From positions 655,326 to 719,325 of the forward strand of contig NZ_LFXA01000004.1 of the NCBI RefSeq assembly GCF_001187435.1: a stretch of DNA of 64,000 bases. Reading direction: 5' to 3'. The notes beneath the pieces are model-generated. The model made no database searches. It was given only the letters and a program-made list of their open reading frames with translations, and was not told the origin of the DNA. Positions within the stretch are counted from its first letter, which is position 1. Each line of letters opens with the position of its first letter. Both the position numbers and the translations under genes were made by a program. This document shows, one piece after another, positions 37,423 to 46,717 of the stretch. Origin of the DNA: Streptomyces caatingaensis. GTDB lineage: Bacteria; Actinomycetota; Actinomycetes; Streptomycetales; Streptomycetaceae.

Positions 37423-38991
37423 TCACCCCTTGTAGTCCTTGCCCAGCACGACGGTGACGTCGGCGTTCGGGGCCACGTCGGAGCCGCCGCCCTTGCGGAC
37501 CGCGGCGTCGGGCAGCCCGAGGGTCCGGGCGACCTCCTTGGCGTCCGCCGCCCGCTTGTCGTCCGTGTAGAGGACCGCGGAGCGGCCCGCGGCCGGGGCC
37601 CGGCCCGCGTCCAGGTAGGTGTAGCCGCCGTTGACCAGGGCGACCCGGGCCGCCCCGGCACCGGCCGCGCCGCCGGTGGCGTTGCGCACGCCGACGCGGG
37701 GGGTGGCGTCGGTGCCGGTGTTCCGCACCGCGCCGCCGAGCACCTCCTTGACCACGCCGTCCGCCTCCTGACCGCCCAGCGTCCCGTCCGGCCGCACCGG
37801 CAGCAGGGCCGTGCGGTAGGCGCCCGCCTTGGCGCGGGCGGCGAGCTGGGCCAGGGAGGCGCCGAGCTGCTGGACGGAGAGCGAGGGGTCGGGGATCTGG
37901 GCGAGCGCCTCGACGGTGGTGGTGGCCGCCCTGGTGTCGCTGGAGAGCTTCTTGAGGACGGCCTCCATGACCTGGCCGAACCGGGCGAGCTGCTTGTCCG
38001 GCTCCTCGCCGGGCCCCCGGTAGGTGGCGTAGGCGACGGCGGACTGCCCGTTGAGGGACTGCCCGCTCCCCCGGCGCACCACCGGGTTGTCCCCGGCCTT
38101 CGCCCCGGGGACGTCGGTGTCGGCGTCCACGGAGATGCCGCCGACGAGCTGGACCAGGTTCTCCAGGTAAGGGGTGTCGAGCCGCCAGCTGCCCTTGATC
38201 TGCGAGCCGAGCAGGGTGTTGAGGGCGTCGCGGGTGGCGCCGGTGCCGGCGTCCTGGACGGACTTGCCGAGCGTGGTGGACCCGCCGCCGTCCTTGGTGA
38301 CCGCGAGGGAGTTGGGCAGCAGGACGGCGGTGGCCCGCTTCGTCGTCGCGTTGTCCACCAGGAGCGCGGTCGAGCTGCCGCCGCCCTTGGTCTGCCGGAG
38401 GTGGACGACGATGACGTCGCGCTTCTGGCCGGCGGCGGCCTTCGGGCCGTCCCCGCCGTCGCCGCCCGCGAGCAGCAGCCAGCCGACGACCGCGCCCACG
38501 GCCAGGACGAGCACCACCGCGAGGGCGACGACGCGGTTGCGGCCCTTGCGCTTGCGCTCGTCGCGGCGCTCGCTGCGGCTCTCGGTGAACTTGAGCCAGT
38601 CGATGACGTCCTCGGACTCCTCGTCCGGCGCCTCGACGAAGGAGAACTGCTCGGTGCGGTAGTCCGGCGCGGCGCCGGCGTCCGGGGCCTTCCTCGGCTC
38701 GGGGACGACGGGCGCGGGCCGCGGCTCCGCGGCGGGCCCGGCCTGCTGCGGGACGGCCCACTCCTGCTGTGCCGTCTGCTGCTGGGGGGCGGGCTGCTGA
38801 GGGGCGGGCTGCTGGACGGCGTACGGGTCGTGCCCGTACGCGGGCGGGGCGGCGAGCGGCTGCCCGTAGGCGTCGTAGACCCGCTGCGGGTCCTCGGGGT
38901 GGTACACCGGCCGGCCGTAGGCGTCGTAGCCGTACACCTGTGGTTGCTGTGCGTACGGGTCGTGCGCGTACGGGTCCTGGCGGTCGTTCAA
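37423..38991 (-). CDS. LytR-CpsA-Psr (LCP) family protein with LytR_C domain
   Basis: A 522-residue membrane protein. A Gln/Pro/Tyr-rich cytoplasmic head (YDAYGRPVYHPEDPQRVYDA and repeats of QQPAPQQ) leads to one membrane helix (residues ~153-175). The LCP domain follows outside (VIVVHLRQTKGGGSSTALLV, LDTPYLENLVQLVGG, VAYATYRGPGEEPDKQLARF), with a LytR_C domain at the end (VLGGAVRNTGTDATPRVGV). LCP proteins attach anionic polymers to peptidoglycan. Start ATG 38991 is the first of the conserved MNDRQDPYA. It lies 57 bases after nadD in the same direction. Confidence 0.88.
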   Translation of the reverse strand: MNDRQDPYAHDPYAQQPQVYGYDAYGRPVYHPEDPQRVYDAYGQPLAAPPAYGHDPYAVQQPAPQQPAPQQQTAQQEWAVPQQAGPAAEPRPAPVVPEPRKAPDAGAAPDYRTEQFSFVEAPDEESEDVIDWLKFTESRSERRDERKRKGRNRVVALAVVLVLAVGAVVGWLLLAGGDGGDGPKAAAGQKRDVIVVHLRQTKGGGSSTALLVDNATTKRATAVLLPNSLAVTKDGGGSTTLGKSVQDAGTGATRDALNTLLGSQIKGSWRLDTPYLENLVQLVGGISVDADTDVPGAKAGDNPVVRRGSGQSLNGQSAVAYATYRGPGEEPDKQLARFGQVMEAVLKKLSSDTRAATTTVEALAQIPDPSLSVQQLGASLAQLAARAKAGAYRTALLPVRPDGTLGGQEADGVVKEVLGGAVRNTGTDATPRVGVRNATGGAAGAGAARVALVNGGYTYLDAGRAPAAGRSAVLYTDDKRAADAKEVARTLGLPDAAVRKGGGSDVAPNADVTVVLGKDYKG

Positions 38992-39048
38992 CGGGTGCCC
39001 CTCGGTGCCACTGGAGCCGGGCCGGCGGATGTCGGCCGGCGCCGGATG

Positions 39049-39660
39049 TCAGCCGTCGTGACGGTACAGCCTGCGCTTGGCGATGTAGCGCACGACACCG
39101 TCCGGCACCAGATACCAGACGGGCTCGCCCTCGGCCACCCGCGCCCGGCAGTCGGACGAGGAGATGGCGAGCGCCGGGACCTCGACGAAGGAGACCCGGT
39201 CGTCGGGCAGGCCGGGGTTGGCCAGTATGTGACCGGGCCGGGTGACCCCGATGAAGTGGGCGAGGGAGAACAGCTCGTCCGTGTTGTGCCAGGTCAGGAT
39301 CTGGGCCAGGGCGTCGGCGCCGGTGATGAAGAACAGGTCCGCGTCGTCGTTCAGGGCGCGCAGGTCCCGCAGCGTGTCCACGGTGTACGTCGGGCCCCCG
39401 CGGTCGATGTCGATCCGGCTGACCGAGAACTGCGGGTTGGAGGCCGTGGCGATGACCGTCATGAGGTAGCGGTCCTCGGCGGGCGAGACGGCCCGGTGGC
39501 TCTTCTGCCAGGGCTGGCCGGTCGGCACGAAGACCACCTCGTCGAGGTGGAACTGCGAGGCGACCTCACTGGCGGCGACCAGGTGGCCGTGGTGGACCGG
39601 GTCGAACGTCCCGCCCATGACGCCGAGCCGCCGCTTCGCGGGCTCTGTCTGCTCTCCCAT
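39049..39660 (-). CDS. nadD: Nicotinate-nucleotide adenylyltransferase
   Basis: A 203-residue NAD-biosynthetic enzyme (nicotinate mononucleotide plus ATP to deamido-NAD). Key features are the Rossmann start [20 protein letters not shown] with the HxGH motif, [40 protein letters not shown] and the C-terminal [23 protein letters not shown] 39660 begins [13 protein letters not shown]. It is followed by the LCP gene and rsfS on the same strand, the standard actinobacterial arrangement. Confidence 0.95.
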   Translation of the reverse strand: MGEQTEPAKRRLGVMGGTFDPVHHGHLVAASEVASQFHLDEVVFVPTGQPWQKSHRAVSPAEDRYLMTVIATASNPQFSVSRIDIDRGGPTYTVDTLRDLRALNDDADLFFITGADALAQILTWHNTDELFSLAHFIGVTRPGHILANPGLPDDRVSFVEVPALAISSSDCRARVAEGEPVWYLVPDGVVRYIAKRRLYRHDG

Positions 39661-39721
39661 GCGTGCAGACCCTACTGGGCGCGGCGGGACGCCGGTCCTC
39701 CGGGAGGTCCGCGCGGTCGCG

Positions 39722-39883
39722 TCAGCGGTCGCGGTTGAAGCGGGTGGTCACCCAGAGCAGGAGCAGCAGGATGACGAAGGCGGCACCGCCGGTCAGGAAC
39801 GGGCTGATGCTCGGGTGGGTGTCGACGTGCTCGCCCTCGGAGGCGAGCGTGACCAGGGCCGAGTGGGCGGAGGTGAGGGACAT
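39722..39883 (-). CDS. Small membrane protein
   Basis: A 53-residue protein, [20 protein letters not shown] at the start, with one hydrophobic segment ([16 protein letters not shown]). GGAGAGG lies upstream of ATG 39883. It sits just upstream of nadD (61-base gap), so it may be co-transcribed. Function is unknown. Its size makes chance occurrence possible, but codon bias and the ribosome site support it. Confidence 0.65.
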   Translation of the reverse strand: MSLTSAHSALVTLASEGEHVDTHPSISPFLTGGAAFVILLLLLWVTTRFNRDR

Positions 39884-39978
39884 CGTCGGCAGGACCTCTC
39901 CGGAGGCGATCGGTTGGAGACTTCTGCCACATCGTATGCGGGCGCCGTGCGCGCCCTCACGCCGACTCCGGGGTGAGG

Positions 39979-40155
39979 CTAGTCCTTGTCCTTGCGGTAG
40001 CCGCGCAGCAGCAGGTAGGCGGTGAGGGGGACGCCGATCAGGGCGAGGAGGACGACGGTGCGCAGCACCGGGCCCGGACCGTCCTTGGAGGCCAGGAGGA
40101 CCTGGGAGACGGCGGGGGAGGCTGCGAGGTGGGTGAGACCCTGGGCTGCGGACAT
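39979..40155 (-). CDS. Small membrane protein
   Basis: A 58-residue protein (MSAAQGLTHLAASPAVSQVL at the start) with one membrane segment, TVVLLALIGVPLTAYLLLRG, and a basic tail YRKDKD. GGGAGGC precedes ATG 40155. It is the first of the minus-strand run leading to nadD and is divergent from the M48 protease gene 98 bases away. Function is unknown. Confidence 0.65.
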   Translation of the reverse strand: MSAAQGLTHLAASPAVSQVLLASKDGPGPVLRTVVLLALIGVPLTAYLLLRGYRKDKD

Positions 40156-40253
40156 GCCTCCCACGGTAGCGATGTCGGTGCCACGCCCTAGGGTGGGGTG
40201 CGTCGGCGGGGGGACGGGCACGGAGACGAGCGGTTGAGGTCGAGGGGGTCTCG

Positions 40254-41357
40254 ATGAGTGACGACAGCCAGGCGGCGGGCGGGACGGGTGCGGGAGAGGG
40301 CGTCCCCGCGCGCGACAGGAAGCGCTTCCCGGACATCTCGTCCCGGGCGTACGAGCATCCCGCGGACCGCTCCGCGCTGGTCGCCCTGCGCAAGCTGAGC
40401 GGTTTCGACACGGTCTTCAAGGCCATGAGCGGGCTGCTGCCGGAGCGCAGCATGCGGCTGCTGTTCCTGTCCGACTCGGTGCGGGTGGGCCCGCAGCAGT
40501 TCGGCCACCTGCACACGATGCTGCTGGACGCGTGCTACGTGCTGGACCTGCCGAAGGTCCCCCCGATGTACGTCACGCAGGACCCCGTGCCGAACGCGAT
40601 GTGCGTCGGGCTGGACGAGCCGGTCATCGTGCTGACGACGGGTCTGGTCGAGCTGCTGGACGAGGAGGAGATGCGGGCGGTCGTGGGCCACGAGGTGGGC
40701 CACGCCCTGTCGGGCCACTCGGTCTACCGCACGATCCTGCTGTTCCTGACGAACGTGGCGCTGAAGGTGGCCTGGATCCCGCTGGGCGGGATGGCGGTGA
40801 CGGCGCTGGTGACGGCCCTGCGGGAGTGGTTCCGCAAGTCGGAGCTGTCGGCGGACCGCGCGGGCCTGCTGGTGGGGCAGGATCTGCGGGCGTCGCTGCG
40901 CGGCCTGATGAAGCTCGCGGGCGGCAACCACCTGCACGAGATGAACGTGGACGCCTTCCTCGCCCAGGCCGAGGAGTACGAGGCGGGCGGCGACCTGCGG
41001 GACTCCGTGCTGAAGATCCTCAACCTGCTGCCGCGCAGCCACCCGTTCGCGGCCGTGCGGGCCGCCGAGCTCAAGCGCTGGGCGGAGAGCCGCGACTTCC
41101 AGCGGATCATGGACGGCCACTACCCGCGCCGCTCGGAGGACCGGGACGCGTCGGTGTCCGACTCGTTCCGCCAGTCGGCGAACCACTACGCGGAGTCGGT
41201 GCGCTCCAGCAAGGATCCGCTGATGGGCCTGGTGCGGGACATCGCGGGCGGCGCGAACGACCTCGGCAGCAAACTGCGGGACACCTTCACGGGGCGGAGC
41301 GGCGGCGGGCGTCCGAAGGAGGGCCCCGGCGAGGACGGCCCGCGGAAGGACGCCTAG
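40254..41357 (+). CDS. M48 family metallopeptidase
   Basis: A 367-residue zinc protease, HtpX/Ste24-like. The motif VVGHEVGHALSGHS (HExxH, residues 146-150) and the downstream SELSADRAGLLV (zinc-ligand Glu ~200) are intact. The N-terminus (YEHPADRSALVALRKLSGFD) is the conserved start of actinobacterial M48 proteins, and LFLTNVALKVAWIPLGGMAV may be a membrane segment. It could process membrane or envelope proteins; the substrate is unknown. It is convergent with the membrane protein gene that follows: their stop codons overlap. Confidence 0.9.
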   Translation: MSDDSQAAGGTGAGEGVPARDRKRFPDISSRAYEHPADRSALVALRKLSGFDTVFKAMSGLLPERSMRLLFLSDSVRVGPQQFGHLHTMLLDACYVLDLPKVPPMYVTQDPVPNAMCVGLDEPVIVLTTGLVELLDEEEMRAVVGHEVGHALSGHSVYRTILLFLTNVALKVAWIPLGGMAVTALVTALREWFRKSELSADRAGLLVGQDLRASLRGLMKLAGGNHLHEMNVDAFLAQAEEYEAGGDLRDSVLKILNLLPRSHPFAAVRAAELKRWAESRDFQRIMDGHYPRRSEDRDASVSDSFRQSANHYAESVRSSKDPLMGLVRDIAGGANDLGSKLRDTFTGRSGGGRPKEGPGEDGPRKDA

Positions 41358-42421
41358 GGCGCCCGGCGCGGCGCCGGGGCCAGGACGCCGCACAGCGCGG
41401 TGGCCTGGCGGCCCGTCGCGTAGGGGTCGGTGGCGGGCTGGTGGGCGTTGTCGGCCGTGCGGCCGGCCGCCAGCGGTTGCAGATAGGCGGCGTCGTCGGC
41501 CCCGCAGGACTCCGGTCCGGCCTCGACGGTGCTCTGCAGCACTTGGACGTGGTGGTCCCGGAGGTCGTCCCGGTCGAAGCGGAAGTGCACGATCCGGCGG
41601 ACGGTGAACAGCGAGGACGCGTCGGCCGGGGCCCCGGCCGGGCGGACGGCGTAGACGAAGGTGTGGTCGGCGGAGACCTCCAGCACGGCCGGCGAGACCT
41701 CGGTGACCGAGAAGGCGCCGTCGGCCCGCACGGGGGTGTCGTCGACGACGGTCCGGGCGGGGTCGAAGCGCACCAGCCAGCCGGTGGCCGCGTGCTGTCC
41801 GTCGTCGGCGGGCCGGTCGAGGCTGCGGTCGTACTGTTCGAGCTGGTCGGGCGTCAGCAGCAGGCGCACCGCCCGGTCGTCCCCGCCGGTGATCACGGAC
41901 CGCTCGACGGCGGACTTCACCGTGTACTCCTTGGCCGTGGCGAGGGCGGTCATCACCAGGGCCTCGGAGAAGTTCCGGGTGCGCCGCACCGCGGGCAGGA
42001 CGACGGCGTCCGGGCCCTGCCGGAAGCGGGCGGCCGGGCTGTGCGCGAGCAGCTCGCCGGCCGTCCCGCCGGGCACGGTGCCGCGGGGCGCCAGCGGCAC
42101 GACGGCCGTCCGCAGCGGCTCGGCCGACGGCGGGCGGGGTTCCTTGTAGGGGTGCCGCAGGCCCATGTAGACGGCCGTGCCGAAGGCCAGGGCGATCAGC
42201 AGGACCAGGAGCAGGAGCTGCCGCGAGGCGCCGAGCCGGGCCCAGACGTGCCGGGTGCGGACGGCGGGGGCGTGGTCGTCCATGCGCTCGCGGGCCGAGA
42301 ACTCCTGGAGCCGCGCAGCCCGCACGAACGATTCGTCGAAGACGACCGACCGATACTCTTCGTCACCGCTTCCCGGGGCACCGTCGGGCTGGCCCTCAGG
42401 CGGGTCTCCAGGCCCTTCCAT
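41354..42421 (-). CDS. Membrane protein of unknown function, motif-sharing member 1
   Basis: A 355-residue protein with an acidic N-terminus (EEYRSVVFDESFVRAARLQE, then FSARERMDDHAP), one membrane helix (RQLLLLVLLIALAFGTAVYM, about residues 67-90) and a large soluble C-terminal domain (HSPAARFRQGPDAVVLPAVR, then TPDQLEQYDRSLDR and CGADDAAYLQPLAAG). The N-terminal block SVVFDExFVRxA is shared with the next gene upstream. No family is recognised. Its stop overlaps that of the convergent M48 gene. Confidence 0.8.
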   Translation of the reverse strand: MEGPGDPPEGQPDGAPGSGDEEYRSVVFDESFVRAARLQEFSARERMDDHAPAVRTRHVWARLGASRQLLLLVLLIALAFGTAVYMGLRHPYKEPRPPSAEPLRTAVVPLAPRGTVPGGTAGELLAHSPAARFRQGPDAVVLPAVRRTRNFSEALVMTALATAKEYTVKSAVERSVITGGDDRAVRLLLTPDQLEQYDRSLDRPADDGQHAATGWLVRFDPARTVVDDTPVRADGAFSVTEVSPAVLEVSADHTFVYAVRPAGAPADASSLFTVRRIVHFRFDRDDLRDHHVQVLQSTVEAGPESCGADDAAYLQPLAAGRTADNAHQPATDPYATGRQATALCGVLAPAPRRAP

Positions 42422-42571
42422 ACCTCAAGGGTAGGTCCCGCGGGCCCTCGGTAAACGCGCTGGTACACGACAAGTTGCGGTGCGGCCGGCGCCGCGCGCC
42501 CCGGCCCGCGCCGGATCCCCCACCCCCGCGCGGAGCTGCGGGAACCACGGACGGTGACGGGCGGGGCGCGG

Positions 42572-43165
42572 TCAGCCGCGGCGCGGGACGGCGGAGGCCA
42601 CCGGCGCGCCGGAGTCCATCGAGACGCTGGGCCGCACGGAGGGCGGCAGCGCGTCGTGCCGCGCGGGGGACGGGGTGTCCACGCCCGTCGTGGCGGGCGG
42701 CGGGGCCGGTTCCCGGCGGTCGCCCGAGGAGGCGCCCCGGTAGACGGCCGCGAAGGCGAAGGCGACCACCCCGACGCCCATCAGCACGCACAGCACCCAG
42801 GCCACCGGCCGCTGCCAGCGGGGCCGGCCCCGGTAGGGCCGCCGCCAGGTGCCGTACCTGCCGTACGGCCCGTAGGCGTCGTCCGGGTCGAGGTCGTCGG
42901 CGAGTCCGCACCACGGCCCGGCCGGGCGCGGCCCGCCGGGCACGTCCCCGTACGCGTCGCCCTCGTAGGCCTCGTCGTCGGCGAGGCCGGCGCCCGAGCG
43001 GGCCCGCGCGGCGCGCATGCGCTCGGCCGCGCTGGGCTCGTGGACGGCGGCGGACCGCACGAACTCCTCGTCGAAGACCACGGAGGCGAACTCGTCGTCT
43101 CCGTGGCGGTGGCTGTCGGGCTCCTCGCCGTCCGGGAACGGCCTGCCCCCCACGTCGTCCGGCAC
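42572..43165 (-). CDS. Membrane protein of unknown function, motif-sharing member 2
   Basis: About 197 residues. The N-terminal block DEFASVVFDEEFVRSAAVHE, then PSAAERMRAARARSGAGLA repeats the motif of the downstream gene. A Tyr/Gly/Arg-rich linker follows (DDAYGPYGRYGTWRRPYRGR), one membrane helix (VAWVLCVLMGVGVVAFAFAA) and a short outer tail. GTG 43165 was chosen; GTG 43240 would add 25 residues. It lies 150 bases from the downstream partner and 85 bases from proA, all on the minus strand. Function is unknown. Confidence 0.7.
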   Translation of the reverse strand: MPDDVGGRPFPDGEEPDSHRHGDDEFASVVFDEEFVRSAAVHEPSAAERMRAARARSGAGLADDEAYEGDAYGDVPGGPRPAGPWCGLADDLDPDDAYGPYGRYGTWRRPYRGRPRWQRPVAWVLCVLMGVGVVAFAFAAVYRGASSGDRREPAPPPATTGVDTPSPARHDALPPSVRPSVSMDSGAPVASAVPRRG

Positions 43166-43250
43166 GCCGTCCAGCGTAGACCCGAAGCGCCCAATCCGCG
43201 CGGGCGGTACGGGAATTGCTCCCGCCGCCCCGCCCGGCACCGGTGCCGCG

Positions 43251-44546
43251 CTAGCCGCGGACGTGCCCGTCGCCGGTGACGACGTACTTGGTGGAGGTGA
43301 GTTCCGGCAGGCCCATGGGGCCGCGCGCGTGCAGCTTCTGGGTGGAGATGCCGATCTCGGCGCCGAAGCCGAACTGGCTGCCGTCGGTGAACCGCGTCGA
43401 GGCGTTGACGGCCACCGTCGTGGAGTCGACCAGCTGGGTGAAGCGGCGGGCCGCCTGCTGCGAGCCGGTGACGATCGCCTCGGTGTGTCCGGACGACCAG
43501 CGGCGGATGTGCCGGACGGCCTCGTCCAGCGAGTCCACGACGGCGGCGGCGATGTCGTAGGAGAGGTACTCGGTCTCCCAGTCCTCCTCCGTCGCGGGCA
43601 CCACGGCCGCCTTCGTGCCCGCGGCGGCCGCCAGCACCCGCTCGTCGCCGTGGACCGTCACGCCCGCCTCGGCCAGGGCCTCCAGCGCGAGCGGCAGGAA
43701 GCGGTCGGCCACGTCGCGGTGCACCAGCAGGGTCTCGGCGGCGTTGCACACGCTGGGGCGCTGGGCCTTGGAGTTGACCAGGATCCGCACGGCGGTGTCC
43801 AGGTCGGCGGCGGCGTCCACGTACACGTGGCAGTTGCCCGTGCCGGTCTCGATCACCGGGACCGTGGACTCCTCGACCACCGTGCGGATCAGCGAGGCGC
43901 CGCCGCGCGGGATCAGCACGTCCACCAGGCCGCGGGCGCGCATCAGCTCGCGCACCGACTCGCGGCTCTCGCCCGGCACCAGCTGCACGGCGTCCGCCGG
44001 CAGCCCGGCCCCCGCGACCGCGTCGCGCACGACGCCCACCAGGGCCGTGTTGGAGGCGTACGCGGACGAGGAGCCGCGCAGCAGCACGGCGTTGCCGGAC
44101 TTCAGGCAGAGCGCGGCGGCGTCCACCGTCACGTTCGGCCGGGCCTCGTAGACGATGCCCACGACGCCGAGCGGCACCCGCACCTGGCGCAGGTCGATGC
44201 CGTTGGGCAGCGTCCCGCCGCGCACCACCTCGCCGACCGGGTCGGGCAGGCCCGCCACGTTGCGCACGTCGGCGGCGATGGCCCGCACCCGCTCCGGGGT
44301 GAGGGTCAGCCGGTCGACGATGCCCTCGGCCGTCCCGGCCTCGCGGGCCTTCGCCACGTCCTCGGCGTTGGCCGCGACGATCTCCTCGGTGCGGGCGTCG
44401 AGCGCGTCGGCGATGGCGAGCAGCGCCGCGTCCTTGTCCGCGCGCGGCAGTGGCGCGAGCGCGGCCGCGGCCTCACGGGCGCGGGCCGCGGCGCGGAGCA
44501 CGGGGGACTCGGGGGACGGGGCGGTGGTCTGGCTGCTCATGAGCAT
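43251..44546 (-). CDS. proA: Gamma-glutamyl phosphate reductase
   Basis: A 431-residue enzyme of proline synthesis (gamma-glutamyl phosphate plus NADPH to glutamate semialdehyde), ALDH superfamily. It has [40 protein letters not shown], the catalytic Cys in [20 protein letters not shown], and the closing [23 protein letters not shown] 44546 (MLMSSQ) or 44540 are both possible. proB is nearby upstream, separated by the 135-aa gene and a repeat element, so the two are split rather than an immediate pair. Confidence 0.95.
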   Translation of the reverse strand: MLMSSQTTAPSPESPVLRAAARAREAAAALAPLPRADKDAALLAIADALDARTEEIVAANAEDVAKAREAGTAEGIVDRLTLTPERVRAIAADVRNVAGLPDPVGEVVRGGTLPNGIDLRQVRVPLGVVGIVYEARPNVTVDAAALCLKSGNAVLLRGSSSAYASNTALVGVVRDAVAGAGLPADAVQLVPGESRESVRELMRARGLVDVLIPRGGASLIRTVVEESTVPVIETGTGNCHVYVDAAADLDTAVRILVNSKAQRPSVCNAAETLLVHRDVADRFLPLALEALAEAGVTVHGDERVLAAAAGTKAAVVPATEEDWETEYLSYDIAAAVVDSLDEAVRHIRRWSSGHTEAIVTGSQQAARRFTQLVDSTTVAVNASTRFTDGSQFGFGAEIGISTQKLHARGPMGLPELTSTKYVVTGDGHVRG

Positions 44547-44594
44547 GCAGCTTAGTCCGGCGCCGGCGCTCCCCCCGCCCCGTCGCGGAGCGGC

Positions 44595-45002
44595 TCAGAA
44601 CGGGTGCACCCCCACCGGCGTCGCCGGCAGCGGGCCGTGCCCCTCCGCCACCCTCTGGTGGTACGTCTCGCGGTCGATGACCTCCAGGCCCACGATCTCC
44701 CACGGCGGCAGCCGCGCCGTCGAGCGGTGCTCGCCCCACAGGCGCAGCGCCACCGCGGCGGCGTCGTGCAGGTCGCGCGCCTCCTCCCAGTAGCGGATCT
44801 CGGCGTGGTCCTCGGCGTAGCGGCTGGTCAGCAGGAAGGGGTGGTCGTGGGCGAGCTGCTCCAGCGCGCGGCGCACCTCGGCCGGCGGGGCCGCGCTGCC
44901 GCTGACGCTGAGCGTGACGTGCCACAGCCGGGAATCCGTGCGTTCCGCGCCGCATTCCCCGACGCTCGTCAGGGCCGGGGCCCCTGGGCGCCCTCGTCTC
45001 AC
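44595..45002 (-). CDS. Conserved hypothetical protein between proA and proB
   Basis: A 135-residue soluble protein. The start GTG 45002 is supported by AGGAGG six bases upstream. It reads SRLWHVTLSVSGSAAPPAEV, then ALEQLAHDHPFLLTSRYAED, HAEIRYWEEARDLHDAAAVA and LPPWEIVGLEVIDRETYHQR. I do not recognise the family; the alternating helix/strand pattern suggests a ferredoxin-like fold. It lies just upstream of proA (48-base gap) and likely shares its transcript. A longer in-frame start would run into the repeat element and is rejected. Confidence 0.72.
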   Translation of the reverse strand: MRRGRPGAPALTSVGECGAERTDSRLWHVTLSVSGSAAPPAEVRRALEQLAHDHPFLLTSRYAEDHAEIRYWEEARDLHDAAAVALRLWGEHRSTARLPPWEIVGLEVIDRETYHQRVAEGHGPLPATPVGVHPF

Positions 45003-45071
45003 CGGCGGCCTCCTGGTGTCGTGCTGGTCCTCTTTAAGAGTTGAGCAGGCCGGGGGCGGGTGCGGGGCCGT

Positions 45072-45120
45072 TTTCCGGAAAGGGGTTCCTCCCCGCTTTC
45101 CGGAAAGGGGTTCCTCCCCG
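45072..45120. repeat. Two tandem 24-bp direct repeats with a TTTCCGGAAA palindrome
   Basis: Bases 45072-45095 and 45097-45120 are identical (period 25), each containing the palindrome TTTCCGGAAA followed by GGGGTTCCTCCCCG. They adjoin the left end of the 45122-45270 element. Confidence 0.85.
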
Positions 45121-45121
45121 C

Positions 45122-45270
45122 CCCGCCCTTTCACCGTTTTCCCGCCGCGCCGCCCCGCGGGGGCCAGGGGGCGCGGACCCCGGTGAACGCGGCGCAGCCG
45201 CGCCGTGGGTCCGGGGCGGAGCCCCCGCGAACGCATGCGGAGCCCCGCGAGCACACGGTGAAAGGGCGGG
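45122..45270. repeat. Short relative of the 16-kb repeat element
   Basis: Terminal sequence CCCGCCCTTTCACCGTTT (45122-45139) is identical to the left end of the 16081-16607 element. Its complement closes at 45255-45270 (16 bp matching). The inside has the same GC palindrome style. It fills most of the gap between proB and the 135-aa gene. Confidence 0.75.
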
Positions 45271-45286
45271 CGGGGAGGAAGACCCC

Positions 45287-46477
45287 TCAGCGGTGCAGCA
45301 CGACCAGGTCGTCCCGGTGCACGACCTCCCGCTCGTACCCCGGCCCCAGCTCCCGTGCAAGGTCCCGCGTCGAGCGCCCGAGCAGCCGCGGGATCTCCCC
45401 CGCGTCGTACGAGACGAGCCCCCGCGCCACCGCCCGCCCGGCCGCGTCCCGCAGCTCGACCGGGTCGCCCGCGCTGAACTCGCCCTCGACGGCCGCGATG
45501 CCCGCCGGCAGCAGGGAGCCCGTGCCGTGCACGACGGCGTCCACGGCCCCGTCGTCCAGCGTCAGCGCCCCCCGCGGCGTGGAGGCGTGGGCGAGCCAGA
45601 GCAGCCGGTCGGCGGAGCGGCGGCCCGTGCGGTGGAAGAGGGTGCCGGTGGGCCGGCCCAGCAGCGCGTCCGCGGCGCGGCTGGCGGCGGTGAGGACGAC
45701 GGGGATCCCGGCGGCGGCCGCGATCCGCGCGGCCTCCACCTTGGTCACCATGCCGCCCGTGCCGACCCCGGCCTTGCCCGCGCTGCCGATGGAGACGCCC
45801 TCCAGGTCCGCGGGGCCGGCGACCTCCGCGATGCGGGAGGTGCCGGGGATGCTCGGGTCGCCGTCGTAGAGGCCGTCCACGTCGGAGAGGAGGACGAGCA
45901 GGTCGGCGCGGACCAGGTGGGCCACCAGCGCGGCCAGCCGGTCGTTGTCGCCGAAGCGGATCTCGTCCGTGGCCACCGTGTCGTTCTCGTTGACGACCGG
46001 GACCGCGCCCATGGCCAGCAGCTGGTCCAGCGTGCGGCGGGCGTTGCGGTAGTGCGCGCGCCGGCTGGTGTCGTCGGTGGTCAGCAGCACCTGCCCCACG
46101 CGGCGGCCGTAGCGCGCGAAGGAGGCGGTGTAGCGGGCGACCAGCAGGCCCTGGCCGACGCTGGCCGCGGCCTGCTGCCGGGCCAGGTCCTTCGGCCGCC
46201 GGTCGAGCCCCAGCGGCGCCAGGCCGGCCGCGATGGCGCCGGAGGAGACGAGGACGATCTCCTTCGCGCCCTCCCCGTCCAGGACGCGGGCCAGCACGTC
46301 GACGAGCGCGTCAACCCGGTCCGCGTCCAGTCCCCCGCCCGCGGTGGTGAGAGAGGACGAGCCCACCTTGACCACGATCCGGCGCGCGCCGGTGACCTCC
46401 GGCCGCAGCCCGTCCCGCTCGTCCGCCGCCCGGCCCGCCGCCTCGTCCGCCGTCCCTGCCCGCACTGTGTCCCGCAC
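45287..46477 (-). CDS. proB: Glutamate 5-kinase
   Basis: About 396 residues; the first committed step of proline synthesis (glutamate plus ATP). RRIVVKVGSSSLTTAGGGLD is the kinase start. EIVLVSSGAIAAGLAPLGLD, VVNENDTVATDEIRFGDNDR, LLSDVDGLYDGDP and the feedback region GTGGMVTKVEAARIAAAAGI follow, then a C-terminal PUA domain (GAVDAVVHGTGSLLPAGI). The GTG at 46477 was preferred (GTG 46465 also in frame). A repeat element lies downstream. Proline feedback inhibition is expected from the family. Confidence 0.93.
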   Translation of the reverse strand: MRDTVRAGTADEAAGRAADERDGLRPEVTGARRIVVKVGSSSLTTAGGGLDADRVDALVDVLARVLDGEGAKEIVLVSSGAIAAGLAPLGLDRRPKDLARQQAAASVGQGLLVARYTASFARYGRRVGQVLLTTDDTSRRAHYRNARRTLDQLLAMGAVPVVNENDTVATDEIRFGDNDRLAALVAHLVRADLLVLLSDVDGLYDGDPSIPGTSRIAEVAGPADLEGVSIGSAGKAGVGTGGMVTKVEAARIAAAAGIPVVLTAASRAADALLGRPTGTLFHRTGRRSADRLLWLAHASTPRGALTLDDGAVDAVVHGTGSLLPAGIAAVEGEFSAGDPVELRDAAGRAVARGLVSYDAGEIPRLLGRSTRDLARELGPGYEREVVHRDDLVVLHR

Positions 46478-46717
46478 CTTCGCTCTCGCCTCGCAGCCCT
46501 GCCCGGTCCCTGCCCGGACGCCGCCCGGACCGGCAAATCTACCGTCTGACGATTGTGGTCGTTCGACCCTATTTTGTGAGGGTTGCCGTGACCGAAGATT
46601 GCCCCTGGCCCAGCGGCCGTCATACGGTCGGTTGCGGCCGTTGTGCCGACCGTTGCCCATGACGTGTCCGCCGCGGTCTCTCCGACCCTCTCAGTTCTCC
46701 TGCCAGGAGCCAGCCCA

